A stretch of DNA of 64,000 nt from Candidatus Nomurabacteria bacterium (GTDB taxonomy: Bacteria; Patescibacteria; Paceibacteria; UBA9973): positions 50,191-114,190 of the forward strand of contig JAPLXP010000011.1 in assembly GCA_026396015.1 (NCBI GenBank), given 5' to 3'. The notes under the pieces are model-generated. The model saw only the letters and a list, made by a program, of their open reading frames with translations. It did no database searches and was not told the DNA's origin. The position numbers and the translations under genes were made by a program. Numbering within the stretch: position 1 is the stretch's first letter; each line of letters begins with the position of its first letter. Below are positions 15,087-23,950 of the stretch, one piece after another.

Positions 15087-16397
15087 TTAAAGAGGAAGAT
15101 TTGAAGGTGGCTTTGCAATCTTTGACTCAATACGTTTGAATGAAGGAGTCTCTGATACCATACCCGGGAAGTGAAATATCGTGGCGAGCTCTTGGGTAGA
15201 CATTACGAATATATTAGGTCTATACGCGGGAAAGAAAATATTGAGTACAGAGGGATAGTCAAAGGCATACTGTATCGGAGGATGGAACATAATACGTAGA
15301 CGGTAGTAATCGAGCATTCTCTTCTTCATCTTTGTCATAGCAAGTCCTGTAGGATCAGACCATGGAGCATCAAACTGTGTAGCATTTACACGCCACATTT
15401 CATTGATACCTGGCTGTGCGAACTGACGAAAGATCAGGCGTACATCACGACGAAGATTATTGAATTCATCCTCTGAAATAAGATCTTTTTTAGAAAGACA
15501 CACCATGCGTATACCTACATCAAAGTGAATCAATTGCATATTGTCGGTCACAGCAGTGACTGCAGGTTTTAGGAAATCCGGCATACCCACCATTTGACGA
15601 AGATCCATCGGACCATCTCCATCCTTATCATTTTTAACAGTACGAATATATGGAGCGAGCATTCCCTCTATGAATTCAATCGATGCATCATAAAAATTGA
15701 TGTGTCCGCCTGTTTTATGACTATGATACATCTTTATGTTCTGACGGATAATTATCTGCATCCATAGCTGCTGGCCTTTTTTCATAGAACCCATAAATTC
15801 AATGGTAGGAGTGATTGGGTCAATCTTGAATTCTTCTTTTACTCCAGTCTTCATCTCGTCACCAAAGTTCTTGTATGTCTTAATTGGCAAAAAATCCTCA
15901 CGTTTTTTAGTAAATTCACAGCCCCACATATACCATTCACCATCTTTCTTGAATTGAGGAATATGGAATACATAATCATCCACCTCTATGACCTTGGCCT
16001 GAGGATACTGACCATAGATCTGAGTCTCTACAAGATTACGAATACGAGAAGGTGTACGCACAAAGAAGTGTACCTGACCATCTAATGATACGATCTCAAG
16101 AGAGAACCACATCCATGGTGCACCCACGATAAATTGCTCCCAGAATCCTTTCATACTCTGGTGGTACATGGCATTGGTAAATATCAATTCCATAGCAGCT
16201 GGTGTCTTGTCTACATCACGAGGAACTTGAATCTCGAGCAGTATCCATTTGATTCCTGAAATAAAGTTCTCTTGTCTGTAGTGATGCCATAGATGAAAAG
16301 CAGCCCATGCCAATGGTAATGGCATAAGATATCCAATACCCACGAGGAGGAATTGAACTACACTAAAACTATGAGTTGCGAAAAAGTTTGCTAGCAT
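15087..16397 (-). CDS. T4SS-related membrane protein resembling the N-terminal region of CPR VirD4-type ATPases
   Basis: 436 residues. Hydrophobic N-terminus at about 12-40 (FLLVGIGYLMPLPLAWAAF), then a soluble alpha/beta region. Diagnostic parts are ILLEIQVPRDVDKTPAAME, FSLEIVSLDGQVHFFVRTP, VETQIYGQYPQAKVIEVDDY and WMQIIIRQ. This pattern is known to me from CPR proteins that precede or are fused to conjugation-type coupling ATPases. No Walker motifs are present here, so it is the standalone N-terminal module. A tiny membrane protein (16404-16532) precedes it in the same transcript. The link to the pilin cluster at 37.5-40.5 kb is an inference. Confidence 0.5.
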   Translation of the reverse strand: MLANFFATHSFSVVQFLLVGIGYLMPLPLAWAAFHLWHHYRQENFISGIKWILLEIQVPRDVDKTPAAMELIFTNAMYHQSMKGFWEQFIVGAPWMWFSLEIVSLDGQVHFFVRTPSRIRNLVETQIYGQYPQAKVIEVDDYVFHIPQFKKDGEWYMWGCEFTKKREDFLPIKTYKNFGDEMKTGVKEEFKIDPITPTIEFMGSMKKGQQLWMQIIIRQNIKMYHSHKTGGHINFYDASIEFIEGMLAPYIRTVKNDKDGDGPMDLRQMVGMPDFLKPAVTAVTDNMQLIHFDVGIRMVCLSKKDLISEDEFNNLRRDVRLIFRQFAQPGINEMWRVNATQFDAPWSDPTGLAMTKMKKRMLDYYRLRIMFHPPIQYAFDYPSVLNIFFPAYRPNIFVMSTQELATIFHFPGMVSETPSFKRIESKIAKPPSNLPL

Positions 16398-16403
16398 AAT
16401 ATT

Positions 16404-16532
16404 TTATGAAGTTGATTCTAGGAAAGAGGAATTTGTATCTACCTTTGGTGTAGTGTAATAACCGATTAGAGCCAATGCGATCACAATTCCTATTATTATC
16501 ATAATAATTGTAGTAAAACCTTTTTGATACAT
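16404..16532 (-). CDS. 42-residue single-span membrane protein
   Basis: ATG at 16532, TAA at 16404. It begins MYQKGFTT, then a hydrophobic stretch of about 20 residues (IIMIIIGIVIALALIGYY) and a short polar tail. It is preceded by TGA-TATAAT-N6-ATG, a strong leaderless promoter, and followed after 6 nt by the T4SS-related gene, so it leads that operon. No family was recognised. Confidence 0.6.
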   Translation of the reverse strand: MYQKGFTTIIMIIIGIVIALALIGYYTTPKVDTNSSFLESTS

Positions 16533-16538
16533 AAAATT

Positions 16539-16547
16539 ATTATATCA
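16539..16547 (-). promoter_or_regulatory. extended -10 promoter of the 16.4-12.2 kb operon, leaderless type
   Basis: TGA-TATAAT, 6 nt, ATG at 16532. It probably drives the small membrane protein, the T4SS-related gene, mltG, the methyltransferase and mnmA. Confidence 0.6.
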
Positions 16548-16557
16548 TATTTTAAAA

Positions 16558-16590
16558 ACAAAACACTCCGATTGCTCGGAGTGTTTTGTT
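16558..16590 (-). terminator. intrinsic terminator
   Basis: AAACACTCCGA-TTGC-TCGGAGTGTTT, perfect 11-bp stem after the sigma-region-4/HARE gene. Confidence 0.85.
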
Positions 16591-17621
16591 TAGATTGCTG
16601 TATATAAACCTGATTTGTTTTTCTTGAAATATTTTGAATTTTGCAAGTTAACCAAGATTGTATTCTTCTTTAGATATCTTTCCTTCATAACCTGGTCAAC
16701 GATATCTTCTTTTGTCATTGGACCATTTTTCTTAATCAATTCACGGATTACATCACGGACTACTCCAGTCTTGTAACCCCATTCCTTTAGAGCGTATATT
16801 CCACGTCCTACTAGTACGAAGCGGTCATCCTTGATCAATTCATTGTGACAAGTAGCAGTGTGGCATTTCTTGTTGAATGTATCTGCGATTGATTTTGCTA
16901 CTTCACGGAAGTGCATAGGTGAACCATGCTTTCTCATCATAAGGAATGCGTAATCTTTTATTCCACGAGTTTTGATACCAGAAGAATTTGATTTACCCCA
17001 TTCACCAAGAGGATTCTTGTTGATGTGCTTTGACATAGTGATCCATCGGCGAGCAATCTCTTCATTCTTGTACTGCTCTGATACGTCTTTTAGACCATCT
17101 AGGAAGCGAGCGATGAGTTCTGATTCTGTAACAAGATCCTTGTCTGAAAGATTTGAATAGATATCTTTTAGAGCTTGGTGAACCTTTACTGCTACAGCAT
17201 CATCTACACTCCAACGAGATTTGAAATGTTCATCTTCTTTGTGTTTTGTAAAAGCATCTCCGAGTGTGAGGTATAGGTGGATGTGGTTCTGAGTTAGCTT
17301 GTCTTTTGATACATGAGATAGAAGTTCGTCTTCAGAAACGATCGCACCTAGGGTGTGCATGAGTGTCTTTAATTCTTCGAAAATGGCAGTTTCGTTTTTA
17401 AAAGTATCTCCTTTGCGGATTGATGAAAGAGCAGAATTCTCGATCTGTCGAACGCGCTCACGAGTGATTCCGTATTTTTTACCGATAGCCTCGAGAGTCT
17501 TTCTCTCTGCTTCATCAGTGAGTCCAAAACGGTTTACGACAACTTCGTATGCTCGATCTGGAAGATTTGAAAGCATTCTCTTTGTGACCTGTTTTGGTTT
17601 AAATGTTATAGTTTGTGCCAT
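16590..17621 (-). CDS. sigma-70 region 4 / HARE-HTH fusion, RNA polymerase-associated regulator
   Basis: 343 residues. The N-terminus contains a sigma-70 region 4-like helix-turn-helix: LPDRAYEVVVNRFGL and EAIGKKYGITRERVRQIENSAL (residues ~20-70). The C-terminal half has a HARE-HTH domain as in RNA polymerase delta (SPMHFREVAKSIADTFNKK; DDRFVLVGRGIYALKEWG), then a further winged helix (KKNGPMTKEDIVDQVMKERY). There is no region 2, so it cannot melt promoters alone. This architecture is recurrent in CPR and probably modulates RNA polymerase. Monocistronic with its own terminator. Confidence 0.75.
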   Translation of the reverse strand: MAQTITFKPKQVTKRMLSNLPDRAYEVVVNRFGLTDEAERKTLEAIGKKYGITRERVRQIENSALSSIRKGDTFKNETAIFEELKTLMHTLGAIVSEDELLSHVSKDKLTQNHIHLYLTLGDAFTKHKEDEHFKSRWSVDDAVAVKVHQALKDIYSNLSDKDLVTESELIARFLDGLKDVSEQYKNEEIARRWITMSKHINKNPLGEWGKSNSSGIKTRGIKDYAFLMMRKHGSPMHFREVAKSIADTFNKKCHTATCHNELIKDDRFVLVGRGIYALKEWGYKTGVVRDVIRELIKKNGPMTKEDIVDQVMKERYLKKNTILVNLQNSKYFKKNKSGLYTAI

Positions 17622-17715
17622 ATTTAAAAAAATTATTTGTAAGCTATATTTTTACAATATCATTATTATCGAATAAAGTCAACACTCACACAAAATCCTT
17701 ATTTCTAAACACTTT

Positions 17716-19524
17716 TTACTTCTTTGCAGCTGCTGTTTTAGCTCTCATTCTGTCTTGCTCTGTCAAAAACTTCTTGCGCAAACGTACGTTTTTAGGTGTA
17801 ATTTCAAGGTATTCGTCGTCTGACATAGTCTCCAATCCTCTCTCAATAGAAAGCTTGTAAGGAGGCTTTACATTCACAGCTTCATCCGTACCAGAAGCAC
17901 GCATGTTTGAAAGTTGCTTACCTTTTGTTGGGTTCACTGCCATCTCATCACCCTTTGTGACGTTACCGACAACCATACCTTCGTAAACTTCATCTCCGTG
18001 TTCTACATATAGTATTCCACGCTCTTGCAGAGTCCATAGTGAGAATGCTACTACCTTTCCTGTCACCATAGATGCCATTGATCCTACGTCACGCTTCTTG
18101 ATCTCTCCTGCGTAATCCTTGAATCCAATGAATCGTGAAGCGAGGATTCCCTCTCCTTTTGTATCCACTACGAACTGTCCACGGTATCCTAGAATTCCAC
18201 GAGTAGGTATTTCAATCAACATGCGAGTAATACCTTCCTTTTCATGCATGTGTGTGATCAATCCACGGCGAGCTGTAAGCTTTTCGATAACTGATCCAGA
18301 GAATTCATTGCGGACATCGATAGTCACTTCTTCATAAGGTTCTACCTTCATACCATTTTCCTCTTTGATGATTACGTGTGGTTGTGAGACCTGTAGCTCG
18401 AATCCTTCACGGCGCATGTTTTCTAGGAGCACAGCAATGTGCAATTCACCACGTCCGTATACAGTAAATCCTTCACGATCGAGTTCCGCTGATCGCTCCC
18501 AGTCTACCTTTAGACCAACGTTGATTTCCAATTCTTTTTCTAGGCGCTCACGAATTTGACGACTTGTGACGAACTTACCTTCACGTCCAGCAAACGGTGA
18601 ATCGTTCACAAGAAAGTTCAGAGAGATTGTAGGCTCATCAATCTGGATAGATGGTAGGGCCTCTGTGCCAGCTTCAAAAGTGATAGTCTCACCGATGAAT
18701 ACATCAGGAATACCTGCAATAATAGCAATATCTCCAGTTGAGAATTCAGCAGCTTCTTTACGAACAATACCTTCGAAAGTGAACATCTTTGTGATTTTTG
18801 TAGTACGAACATGACCATCATCTTTTTTAACATAGATATTTGACCCAGTCTTGATAGATCCACCGTATGCACGAACAATAGCTAGACGTCCAAGAAAGTT
18901 GTCATAACCAAGGTTGAAAACCTGAGCCTGGAATGGCTTGTCAGCGTCTTTTGAAGCTTCTGGAACTGTCTCTAATATCAAATCCAATAGTGGAGTAAGG
19001 TCCTTTGAGTCGTCAGTAAGATTCTTCTTGGCTATTCCTTGGCGGCCTATAGCGTAGATAGTCTTGAAATCAATCTGCTCATCTGTAGCACCCAATTCTA
19101 GGAATAGTTCAAGAACCTCCTCATGTACGCGGTCTGGATTGGCAGCTGGCTTGTCGATCTTGTTGATCACTACGATAGGTTTTAGGCCGAGTTCTAGAGA
19201 CTTTTTCAATACGAAACGAGTCTGAGGCATAGGACCTTCCTGTGCATCTACGAGCAGGAGAACAGAGTCGATAGCACGAAGAACACGCTCTACTTCAGAT
19301 CCGAAGTCCGCGTGGCCTGGTGTGTCCACAATGTTGATTTTTGTACCTTTGTAATTTACAGAGGTATTTTTAGAGTAAATAGTGATTCCACGCTCTTGTT
19401 CTAGAGCATTTGAGTCCATAGATGTACCCTCGTTATTCATACCGCATTGCTTCATCAGCTCATCAGTAAGGGTTGTTTTTCCATGGTCCACATGGGCTAT
19501 AATCGCTATATTTCTTATCTCCAT
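17716..19524 (-). CDS. typA: ribosome-associated GTPase TypA/BipA
   Basis: 602 residues, full family length. G1 AHVDHGKTTLTDEL, switch I ERGITIYSKNTSV, G3 DTPGHADFGSEVERVL, G4 NKIDKPAANP. Followed by domain II, EF-G-like domains III and V and the TypA-specific C-terminal domain (DEYLEITPKNVRLRKKFL). It acts on the 70S ribosome under stress and in large-subunit assembly. Confidence 0.96.
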   Translation of the reverse strand: MEIRNIAIIAHVDHGKTTLTDELMKQCGMNNEGTSMDSNALEQERGITIYSKNTSVNYKGTKINIVDTPGHADFGSEVERVLRAIDSVLLLVDAQEGPMPQTRFVLKKSLELGLKPIVVINKIDKPAANPDRVHEEVLELFLELGATDEQIDFKTIYAIGRQGIAKKNLTDDSKDLTPLLDLILETVPEASKDADKPFQAQVFNLGYDNFLGRLAIVRAYGGSIKTGSNIYVKKDDGHVRTTKITKMFTFEGIVRKEAAEFSTGDIAIIAGIPDVFIGETITFEAGTEALPSIQIDEPTISLNFLVNDSPFAGREGKFVTSRQIRERLEKELEINVGLKVDWERSAELDREGFTVYGRGELHIAVLLENMRREGFELQVSQPHVIIKEENGMKVEPYEEVTIDVRNEFSGSVIEKLTARRGLITHMHEKEGITRMLIEIPTRGILGYRGQFVVDTKGEGILASRFIGFKDYAGEIKKRDVGSMASMVTGKVVAFSLWTLQERGILYVEHGDEVYEGMVVGNVTKGDEMAVNPTKGKQLSNMRASGTDEAVNVKPPYKLSIERGLETMSDDEYLEITPKNVRLRKKFLTEQDRMRAKTAAAKK

Positions 19525-19610
19525 ATTTTTGTTTCGTATTAATTAAAAATAAAATCGCCTCATGGCGAACTAATACTCGTACTATATCATAAATTTTTAA
19601 TCTTGGCAAA

Positions 19611-19650
19611 GAAAAAACAACATACTTTCAGATAAAAAATATGTTGTTTT
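19611..19650 (-). terminator. intrinsic terminator
   Basis: On the minus strand, AAAACAACATA / TATGTTGTTTT followed by more T residues; ends the secreted coiled-coil gene at 19668-20099. Confidence 0.7.
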
Positions 19651-19667
19651 ATGTTAATTACTTTAAG

Positions 19668-20099
19668 CTATCTAGAAGCTAAGAAATATAGATTTAGTTG
19701 CCCCTTGCGCATACGTAGAAATGCTATCTCATTTGATAAATCTTCTATTCTTTTGTATTTCGATCGAAGAGTGATCTTAACATCCCTTCTGTGCTCCATT
19801 ATTTTCATTCCCAAAAAAAGTACTGAATCTTCTAAGTCAACTAATTTTTCAATAGATTTTAAAAAGAAATTCGATTTAGCCTCTAGGGAAATTAATTCAA
19901 ATTCTAAATTAACTAGATCATTTTGAGATATGACTAATTGACAGCTATCTCTTCTTAACTGATACTTAACATAATCTAATGCTTTAAGTGAATCGGTATA
20001 AGCTTGTGAATTTTTTTGTGCATTTGCTTTTAGCCCAGCAAAGATATTTATTATTAACACTCCCATTAATAACAATAAGACTTTTTTTATTATTTTCAT
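19668..20099 (-). CDS. secreted hypothetical coiled-coil protein
   Basis: 143 residues. Signal peptide at about 1-27 (KVLLLLMGVLIINIFAGLKANA, likely cleavage after ANA), then a fully helical charged region with heptad character (VKYQLRRDSCQLVISQNDLV; LESLEAKSNF-like stretch; IEDLSNEIAFLRMRKGQL). One cysteine. No family was recognised. Its promoter (20118-20146) is the same block used by three orphan genes at 48.7-51.7 kb, suggesting shared control. Confidence 0.6.
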   Translation of the reverse strand: MKIIKKVLLLLMGVLIINIFAGLKANAQKNSQAYTDSLKALDYVKYQLRRDSCQLVISQNDLVNLEFELISLEAKSNFFLKSIEKLVDLEDSVLFLGMKIMEHRRDVKITLRSKYKRIEDLSNEIAFLRMRKGQLNLYFLASR

Positions 20100-20117
20100 A
20101 TTTTTACATTTTTCTTT

Positions 20118-20146
20118 AGATTACAACCAATCAATCTTTTTGTCAA
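20118..20146 (-). promoter_or_regulatory. shared promoter block, copy at 20 kb
   Basis: TTGACA, 17-bp spacer ending TTG, TAATCT, then AAAGAAAAA on the minus strand. It matches the blocks at 49475-49503, 50972-51000 and 51718-51746 in spacing and flanks. Confidence 0.65.
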
Positions 20147-20153
20147 ACTCAAA

Positions 20154-20187
20154 AAATACCCTACAGGTTAGACCTGTGGGTATTTTT
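20154..20187 (-). terminator. rseP terminator
   Basis: AAAATACCC-ACAGGT / ACCTGT-GGGTATTTT, then T residues, just after the rseP stop. Confidence 0.75.
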
Positions 20188-20201
20188 TTATTTCTATGAT
20201 T

Positions 20202-21299
20202 TTAGTGCTTTATTAATTTTACAATATCGTGATAAGTGATGATGAGCATCATGAGCATGAGTAGTCCGAATCCGATAGTATTTACCCAGTTTGCGACTTT
20301 TGGATTGATACGACTTCCCTTTATTTTTTCGATAAGTAGGAATAATAGTCTACCTCCATCGAGTGCTGGGAATGGTATCAGGTTGATCACTGCGAGGTTT
20401 ATAGAGATTAGTGCTGTGAATGATAGTAGATATATGAATCCAAATTTTGCAGCATCTCCTACGACTCCAACAATACCTACAGGACCAGTCAGATTACTCA
20501 TATCTGCCTTTCCAAATAGTCCATCATGTACGAGCTTAAAGAATCCTAATGCAGTAGTGACGAACAAATCTTTGGATAGCTTCAACCCCTCCCATACAGC
20601 CATACCAGGATTCAGCTTTAGCATTCCGATTGTATCCATTGCTATGCCGACGATTGGCACATTGTCTGAATTTTTCTCTGGAGTGATGGATACTTGTTTT
20701 TCTTCTGGGCCACGCTTGTATGTGACATCTATAGATTCAGCTCCGTGCTTTTTGATAAAATATTGAACACTCTGAGTTGAAGGAGTGTCAGTAGAGTCTG
20801 TCTTTGTCTTCAGTGATACCAATTTATCTCCAACCTTTAATCCTGCTTTTTCTGCAGCTGATGCAGGTGATACAGATATGACGGTCACTGCCTGATTGGT
20901 CAATCTTTGTCCAGCTGGGATAGAGTCCATAGATGTAGGCATACCAGTCATGAATCCAGCAGATATGAGTATCCATGCTACTAGGAAGTTCATAGTCACT
21001 CCTGCGAACAGTACTGCAGCCTGGATGTATCGTGGTTTGTTTACAAAGCTACGATCTTTGTCAGGTCCATTTATAGATTCATCATCTGGATTCTCTCCAA
21101 AGATTTTCACATAGCCACCGATAGGTAGCATGTTTATACGATAAATCGTCTCCCCTTTTTTGAAACCAAATAATTTTGGACCCATACCAAAAGCAAATTC
21201 ATCTACACGAATTCCACTCTTCTTGGCAACAATAAAATGCCCCCATTCATGAGACACTACTAAAACTAAAAGTATTACAATAAAAATCAAAATATTCAT
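20202..21299 (-). CDS. rseP: site-2 protease RseP family (M50 metalloprotease)
   Basis: 365 residues. Zinc site VVSHEWGHFIVAKKSG in the first membrane segment (residues 14-29), PDZ domain at about 125-205 (VISVSPASAAEKAGLKVGDKL), and the second active-site motif NLIPFPALDGGRLLF with the Asp ligand. It cleaves anti-sigma factors and leftover signal peptides within the membrane. Expressed from TGA-TATAAT-N6-ATG; the -10 follows the 21321-21350 terminator, and rseP ends with its own terminator, so it is monocistronic. Confidence 0.95.
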   Translation of the reverse strand: MNILIFIVILLVLVVSHEWGHFIVAKKSGIRVDEFAFGMGPKLFGFKKGETIYRINMLPIGGYVKIFGENPDDESINGPDKDRSFVNKPRYIQAAVLFAGVTMNFLVAWILISAGFMTGMPTSMDSIPAGQRLTNQAVTVISVSPASAAEKAGLKVGDKLVSLKTKTDSTDTPSTQSVQYFIKKHGAESIDVTYKRGPEEKQVSITPEKNSDNVPIVGIAMDTIGMLKLNPGMAVWEGLKLSKDLFVTTALGFFKLVHDGLFGKADMSNLTGPVGIVGVVGDAAKFGFIYLLSFTALISINLAVINLIPFPALDGGRLLFLLIEKIKGSRINPKVANWVNTIGFGLLMLMMLIITYHDIVKLIKH

Positions 21300-21305
21300 A
21301 TTTGT

Positions 21306-21314
21306 ATTATATCA
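21306..21314 (-). promoter_or_regulatory. extended -10 promoter of rseP, leaderless type
   Basis: TGA-TATAAT, exactly 6 nt, ATG at 21299. Confidence 0.6.
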
Positions 21315-21320
21315 TAAAAT

Positions 21321-21350
21321 AAGTAGCCGCGACCTAGATCGCGGCTACTT
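21321..21350. terminator. strong intrinsic terminator
   Basis: AAGTAGCCGCGA / TCGCGGCTACTT, perfect 12-bp stem with a 6-nt loop. Ends the mreB-to-21402 operon on the minus strand. Confidence 0.85.
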
Positions 21351-21401
21351 ATTTTCAAATAATTTACAAGTATAATTTCCCCAAGCGATTATTAAGGAAG
21401 A

Positions 21402-21854
21402 TTATAAATCGTAATTTCCATCCCAGACAATCTTACACTTATTAAAATTAGACATTACATCTTTACAACGTTCAGAATTCTTTCCAACACCAAAGACTAC
21501 GCAAGACTCATTTTTGGTACCATTTTTACTATAAATATCAAAACCACCATCCATTCCTTCAAATACATAACGACTTCCCTCCATATAGAATTCAGGAATG
21601 ACAAAACGGTTTTCAATTGTATTATTACCACAAGCACGAATTTGCGTTGATTTATCTTTTGAGATTATTGAGAGAATTTTGTTTATTGCAACGTCATCAC
21701 TACCAATAGCACCTCCTGTATTTGGTGATGTATATATTGTAGGATTATATCTTGGATTAATATTTGAGGTTTTATTGTTTTGTATTTTAAAAAGACAAAT
21801 ACTGATAAGAATAATAATTATGATAAGTAGTATTGTGTTTACGTTATTTTTCAT
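21402..21854 (-). CDS. anchored extracytoplasmic hypothetical protein
   Basis: 150 residues. Signal anchor at about 7-24 (TILLIIIIILISICLF), then a polar extracytoplasmic domain with four cysteines (RACGNN, ESCVVF, SERCKD, NKCKIV) likely forming disulfides. Starts 1 nt after frr and is the last gene before the 21321-21350 terminator. No family was recognised. Confidence 0.6.
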   Translation of the reverse strand: MKNNVNTILLIIIIILISICLFKIQNNKTSNINPRYNPTIYTSPNTGGAIGSDDVAINKILSIISKDKSTQIRACGNNTIENRFVIPEFYMEGSRYVFEGMDGGFDIYSKNGTKNESCVVFGVGKNSERCKDVMSNFNKCKIVWDGNYDL

Positions 21855-21855
21855 A

Positions 21856-22389
21856 TTAATTCATTACTTCTACTTCTTTTTTAGTAAAGATTGCTTCTAA
21901 GTTTTTATTTGATTCATCTACAGCTTTTTGGATATCCTCTTTACCTTTTTTCTGCTCATCTTCAGTCAGATCATCGAGCATTCCTATCTCATCACCACGA
22001 GCTTTACGAACAGAGATACGTGCATCCTCTAGCTTTTCTTTTAAAACTTTTACCAATCTTGTGCGTGTCTCTGTAGTGAGCATTGGGAATATTGCACGTA
22101 CACCATCACTATCTGACAATACTGAGAGTCCGATATCTGCAGCTCCGATAGCTTTTTCGATCTCTTTAATTGCAGATTTATCCCAGGGTGCGATGCGCAG
22201 TGTCTTTGGATCTTCTACTGATACTGATGCGATATTTTTGATAGGCATATATGAACCATAGCTCTCTACCATAATACTATCTAATACCATAGGAGTAGCA
22301 CGGCCTGTATGCACAGATCCATATTCCTTTGATAACCATTCTTCTATCTTTTTTAATTCTACCTTGAATTGTGTTGTATTGTATGCCAT
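21856..22389 (-). CDS. frr: ribosome recycling factor
   Basis: 177 residues from the ATG at 22389 (MAYNTTQF). The frame stays open to an ATG at 22410, but that overlaps the holB end and lies upstream of the TGG-TATAAT box, so 22389 is preferred. RRF landmarks: EYGSVHTGRATPMVLDSIMVESYG, PWDKSAIKEIEKAI and RVRKARGDE-like VRKARGDEIG. It splits the post-termination complex with EF-G. pyrH and tsf, the usual neighbours, are absent. Confidence 0.95.
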   Translation of the reverse strand: MAYNTTQFKVELKKIEEWLSKEYGSVHTGRATPMVLDSIMVESYGSYMPIKNIASVSVEDPKTLRIAPWDKSAIKEIEKAIGAADIGLSVLSDSDGVRAIFPMLTTETRTRLVKVLKEKLEDARISVRKARGDEIGMLDDLTEDEQKKGKEDIQKAVDESNKNLEAIFTKKEVEVMN

Positions 22390-22398
22390 ATATTTTAT

Positions 22399-22407
22399 AT
22401 TATACCA
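22399..22407 (-). promoter_or_regulatory. extended -10 promoter of frr
   Basis: TGG-TATAAT, 9 nt, ATG at 22389; overlaps the 3' end of holB, so frr can be transcribed separately. Confidence 0.5.
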
Positions 22408-23086
22408 CAAGCGCTATATGCTCCAAGAGCATTTTTACCGATGAACCTGGATTGCGCAAGTATTTTTTTGCTTTAATAATCTCCCCTAGAACCCATTCTG
22501 TATTCTTATTATTTGTATCTTTTTTGAATTCCGTGAACAAATTCAGCTCGAGTGAATCTAGAATGGACTTTGCTTCAAATCTGATAGTAGCACTAGTATC
22601 TGCATCCTCTGCGGATTTCAATATCAAAGCTATCATGTCTATACGATCCTTGATGGTTGAGCTTATAAATTTTTTTGCCCAAGAATCATATTTATTGTCT
22701 TTATCTAGATATACGACATGACACCTAGATCGAATAGTCGGCAATACATTTTCTACGTCTGGTACGATTATAAAAAAGTGTGTATTCTCACCAGGCTCTT
22801 CGAGTATTTTAAGGAGTGATTGTTCTGCTTCTCTGTTTATGAATTTTGCCCCTATGATGCAAGCGCGCTTTTTGCCTTTATATGATGCTAGGCTGTGCCA
22901 CTCTTTTATCTTGTGGCCTTCATTCATATCCAGAGCTTCATACAATTCAAACATTATATCTGGATTTTCTGTATCAAAAAGATTGCGAGATATTAAATAA
23001 TCTTTTAGCTCTGATGGAGAAGTAACCGGATTGCCCTGTATGATGTAGCTATGATTTAGTTGTACTGGGAATAAATCTTCAAACAT
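22400..23086 (-). CDS. holB: DNA polymerase III delta-prime-like clamp-loader subunit
   Basis: 228 residues from the ATG at 23086, placed 6 nt after a TACAAT hexamer; an earlier ATG at 23104 overlaps the upstream gene. Diagnostic: HSYIIQG, CIIGAKFINREAEQSLLKIL, EEPGENTHFFIIVPDVENVL and PTIRSRCHVV, as in HolB/DnaX-like AAA+ subunits. The Walker A region is missing, as in non-ATPase delta-prime subunits, and the protein is shorter than the usual ~330, lacking most of the C-terminal collar domain. Confidence 0.8.
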   Translation of the reverse strand: MFEDLFPVQLNHSYIIQGNPVTSPSELKDYLISRNLFDTENPDIMFELYEALDMNEGHKIKEWHSLASYKGKKRACIIGAKFINREAEQSLLKILEEPGENTHFFIIVPDVENVLPTIRSRCHVVYLDKDNKYDSWAKKFISSTIKDRIDMIALILKSAEDADTSATIRFEAKSILDSLELNLFTEFKKDTNNKNTEWVLGEIIKAKKYLRNPGSSVKMLLEHIALVV

Positions 23087-23090
23087 AATA

Positions 23091-23945
23091 CTATTGTACA
23101 TCACGAGGGAAAATATCTACTAATTCATTTGAATAATAGAATTCATATGCAATACCACCAAAAGTATACGATCTACCATTGATTACTATCTCTGCACCAC
23201 CAACTTCTGGATTTGCTTTTGGTTGTGAATGTGAAAAACCAAGATTAAATAATGTAGATATTACTTCTGGTCTATTATCTATACTGTATCCTGCATTTTT
23301 CCATTGATTAGATATTTGATTTATGAAAAGACCTGAATATAAGTATGAAAAATAATGATTATGTGAATCAGTTAGTCTATCCATACGTTCTGTATCTGGG
23401 TCTGATGTTGTAAAATTTAAATCATTTTCATGATCTGCTCCAGCATAGTACACACTATTTTTATCTTTTAGATTTTCTTCTATTTGCATTGCAGTACCAG
23501 TCTTGATACCAGCTACACCAAAAGAAAATTTTGTTCCATTACCTAGTAATTTTAACGGCTCAAAATATCTTTTAAAAGATTCACGATTTGAACTAAAAAA
23601 TCTAAATTGTTCTGGAATAACAACAGCAGCGATCATACGAGCAGGAACGCCAGATACACGACTCGCTTCGAGTATTGGCTCTTTGTCTTTAATCAATCCG
23701 TTCTTGAGAACATCCCAATCGCTTGTTGTAGTCCAATCATATTGGATATTTGTTGCTTGTGTTGTGCGAGTAATCTCATCACGAACTTTATTAAAATATT
23801 CGTTTCTGCTGTCGATACTTCCTTTTACATCTGTCAGATGAAGCTGCATTGCGATAAATACACCCGTAAAGACGAACCCAATCACAGCAAAGACGCAAAG
23901 AAAAATAGTAAATATAAATTTAAGTACTTTTAATTTTTTGTTCAT
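23091..23945 (-). CDS. membrane-anchored lysozyme-fold (transglycosylase-like) protein
   Basis: 284 residues. Anchor at about 10-33 (FIFTIFLCVFAVIGFVFTG). The periplasmic domain has a pattern resembling lytic transglycosylases: EASRVSGVPARMIAAVVIPE with a candidate catalytic Glu, SFGVAGIKTGTAMQIEENL, and RPEVISTLFNLGFSHS. The overall match is weak, so enzymatic activity is inferred. It lies 5 nt after mreB and directly before holB. Pairing with mreB suggests a cell-wall job. Confidence 0.5.
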   Translation of the reverse strand: MNKKLKVLKFIFTIFLCVFAVIGFVFTGVFIAMQLHLTDVKGSIDSRNEYFNKVRDEITRTTQATNIQYDWTTTSDWDVLKNGLIKDKEPILEASRVSGVPARMIAAVVIPEQFRFFSSNRESFKRYFEPLKLLGNGTKFSFGVAGIKTGTAMQIEENLKDKNSVYYAGADHENDLNFTTSDPDTERMDRLTDSHNHYFSYLYSGLFINQISNQWKNAGYSIDNRPEVISTLFNLGFSHSQPKANPEVGGAEIVINGRSYTFGGIAYEFYYSNELVDIFPRDVQ

Positions 23946-23950
23946 ACCTT

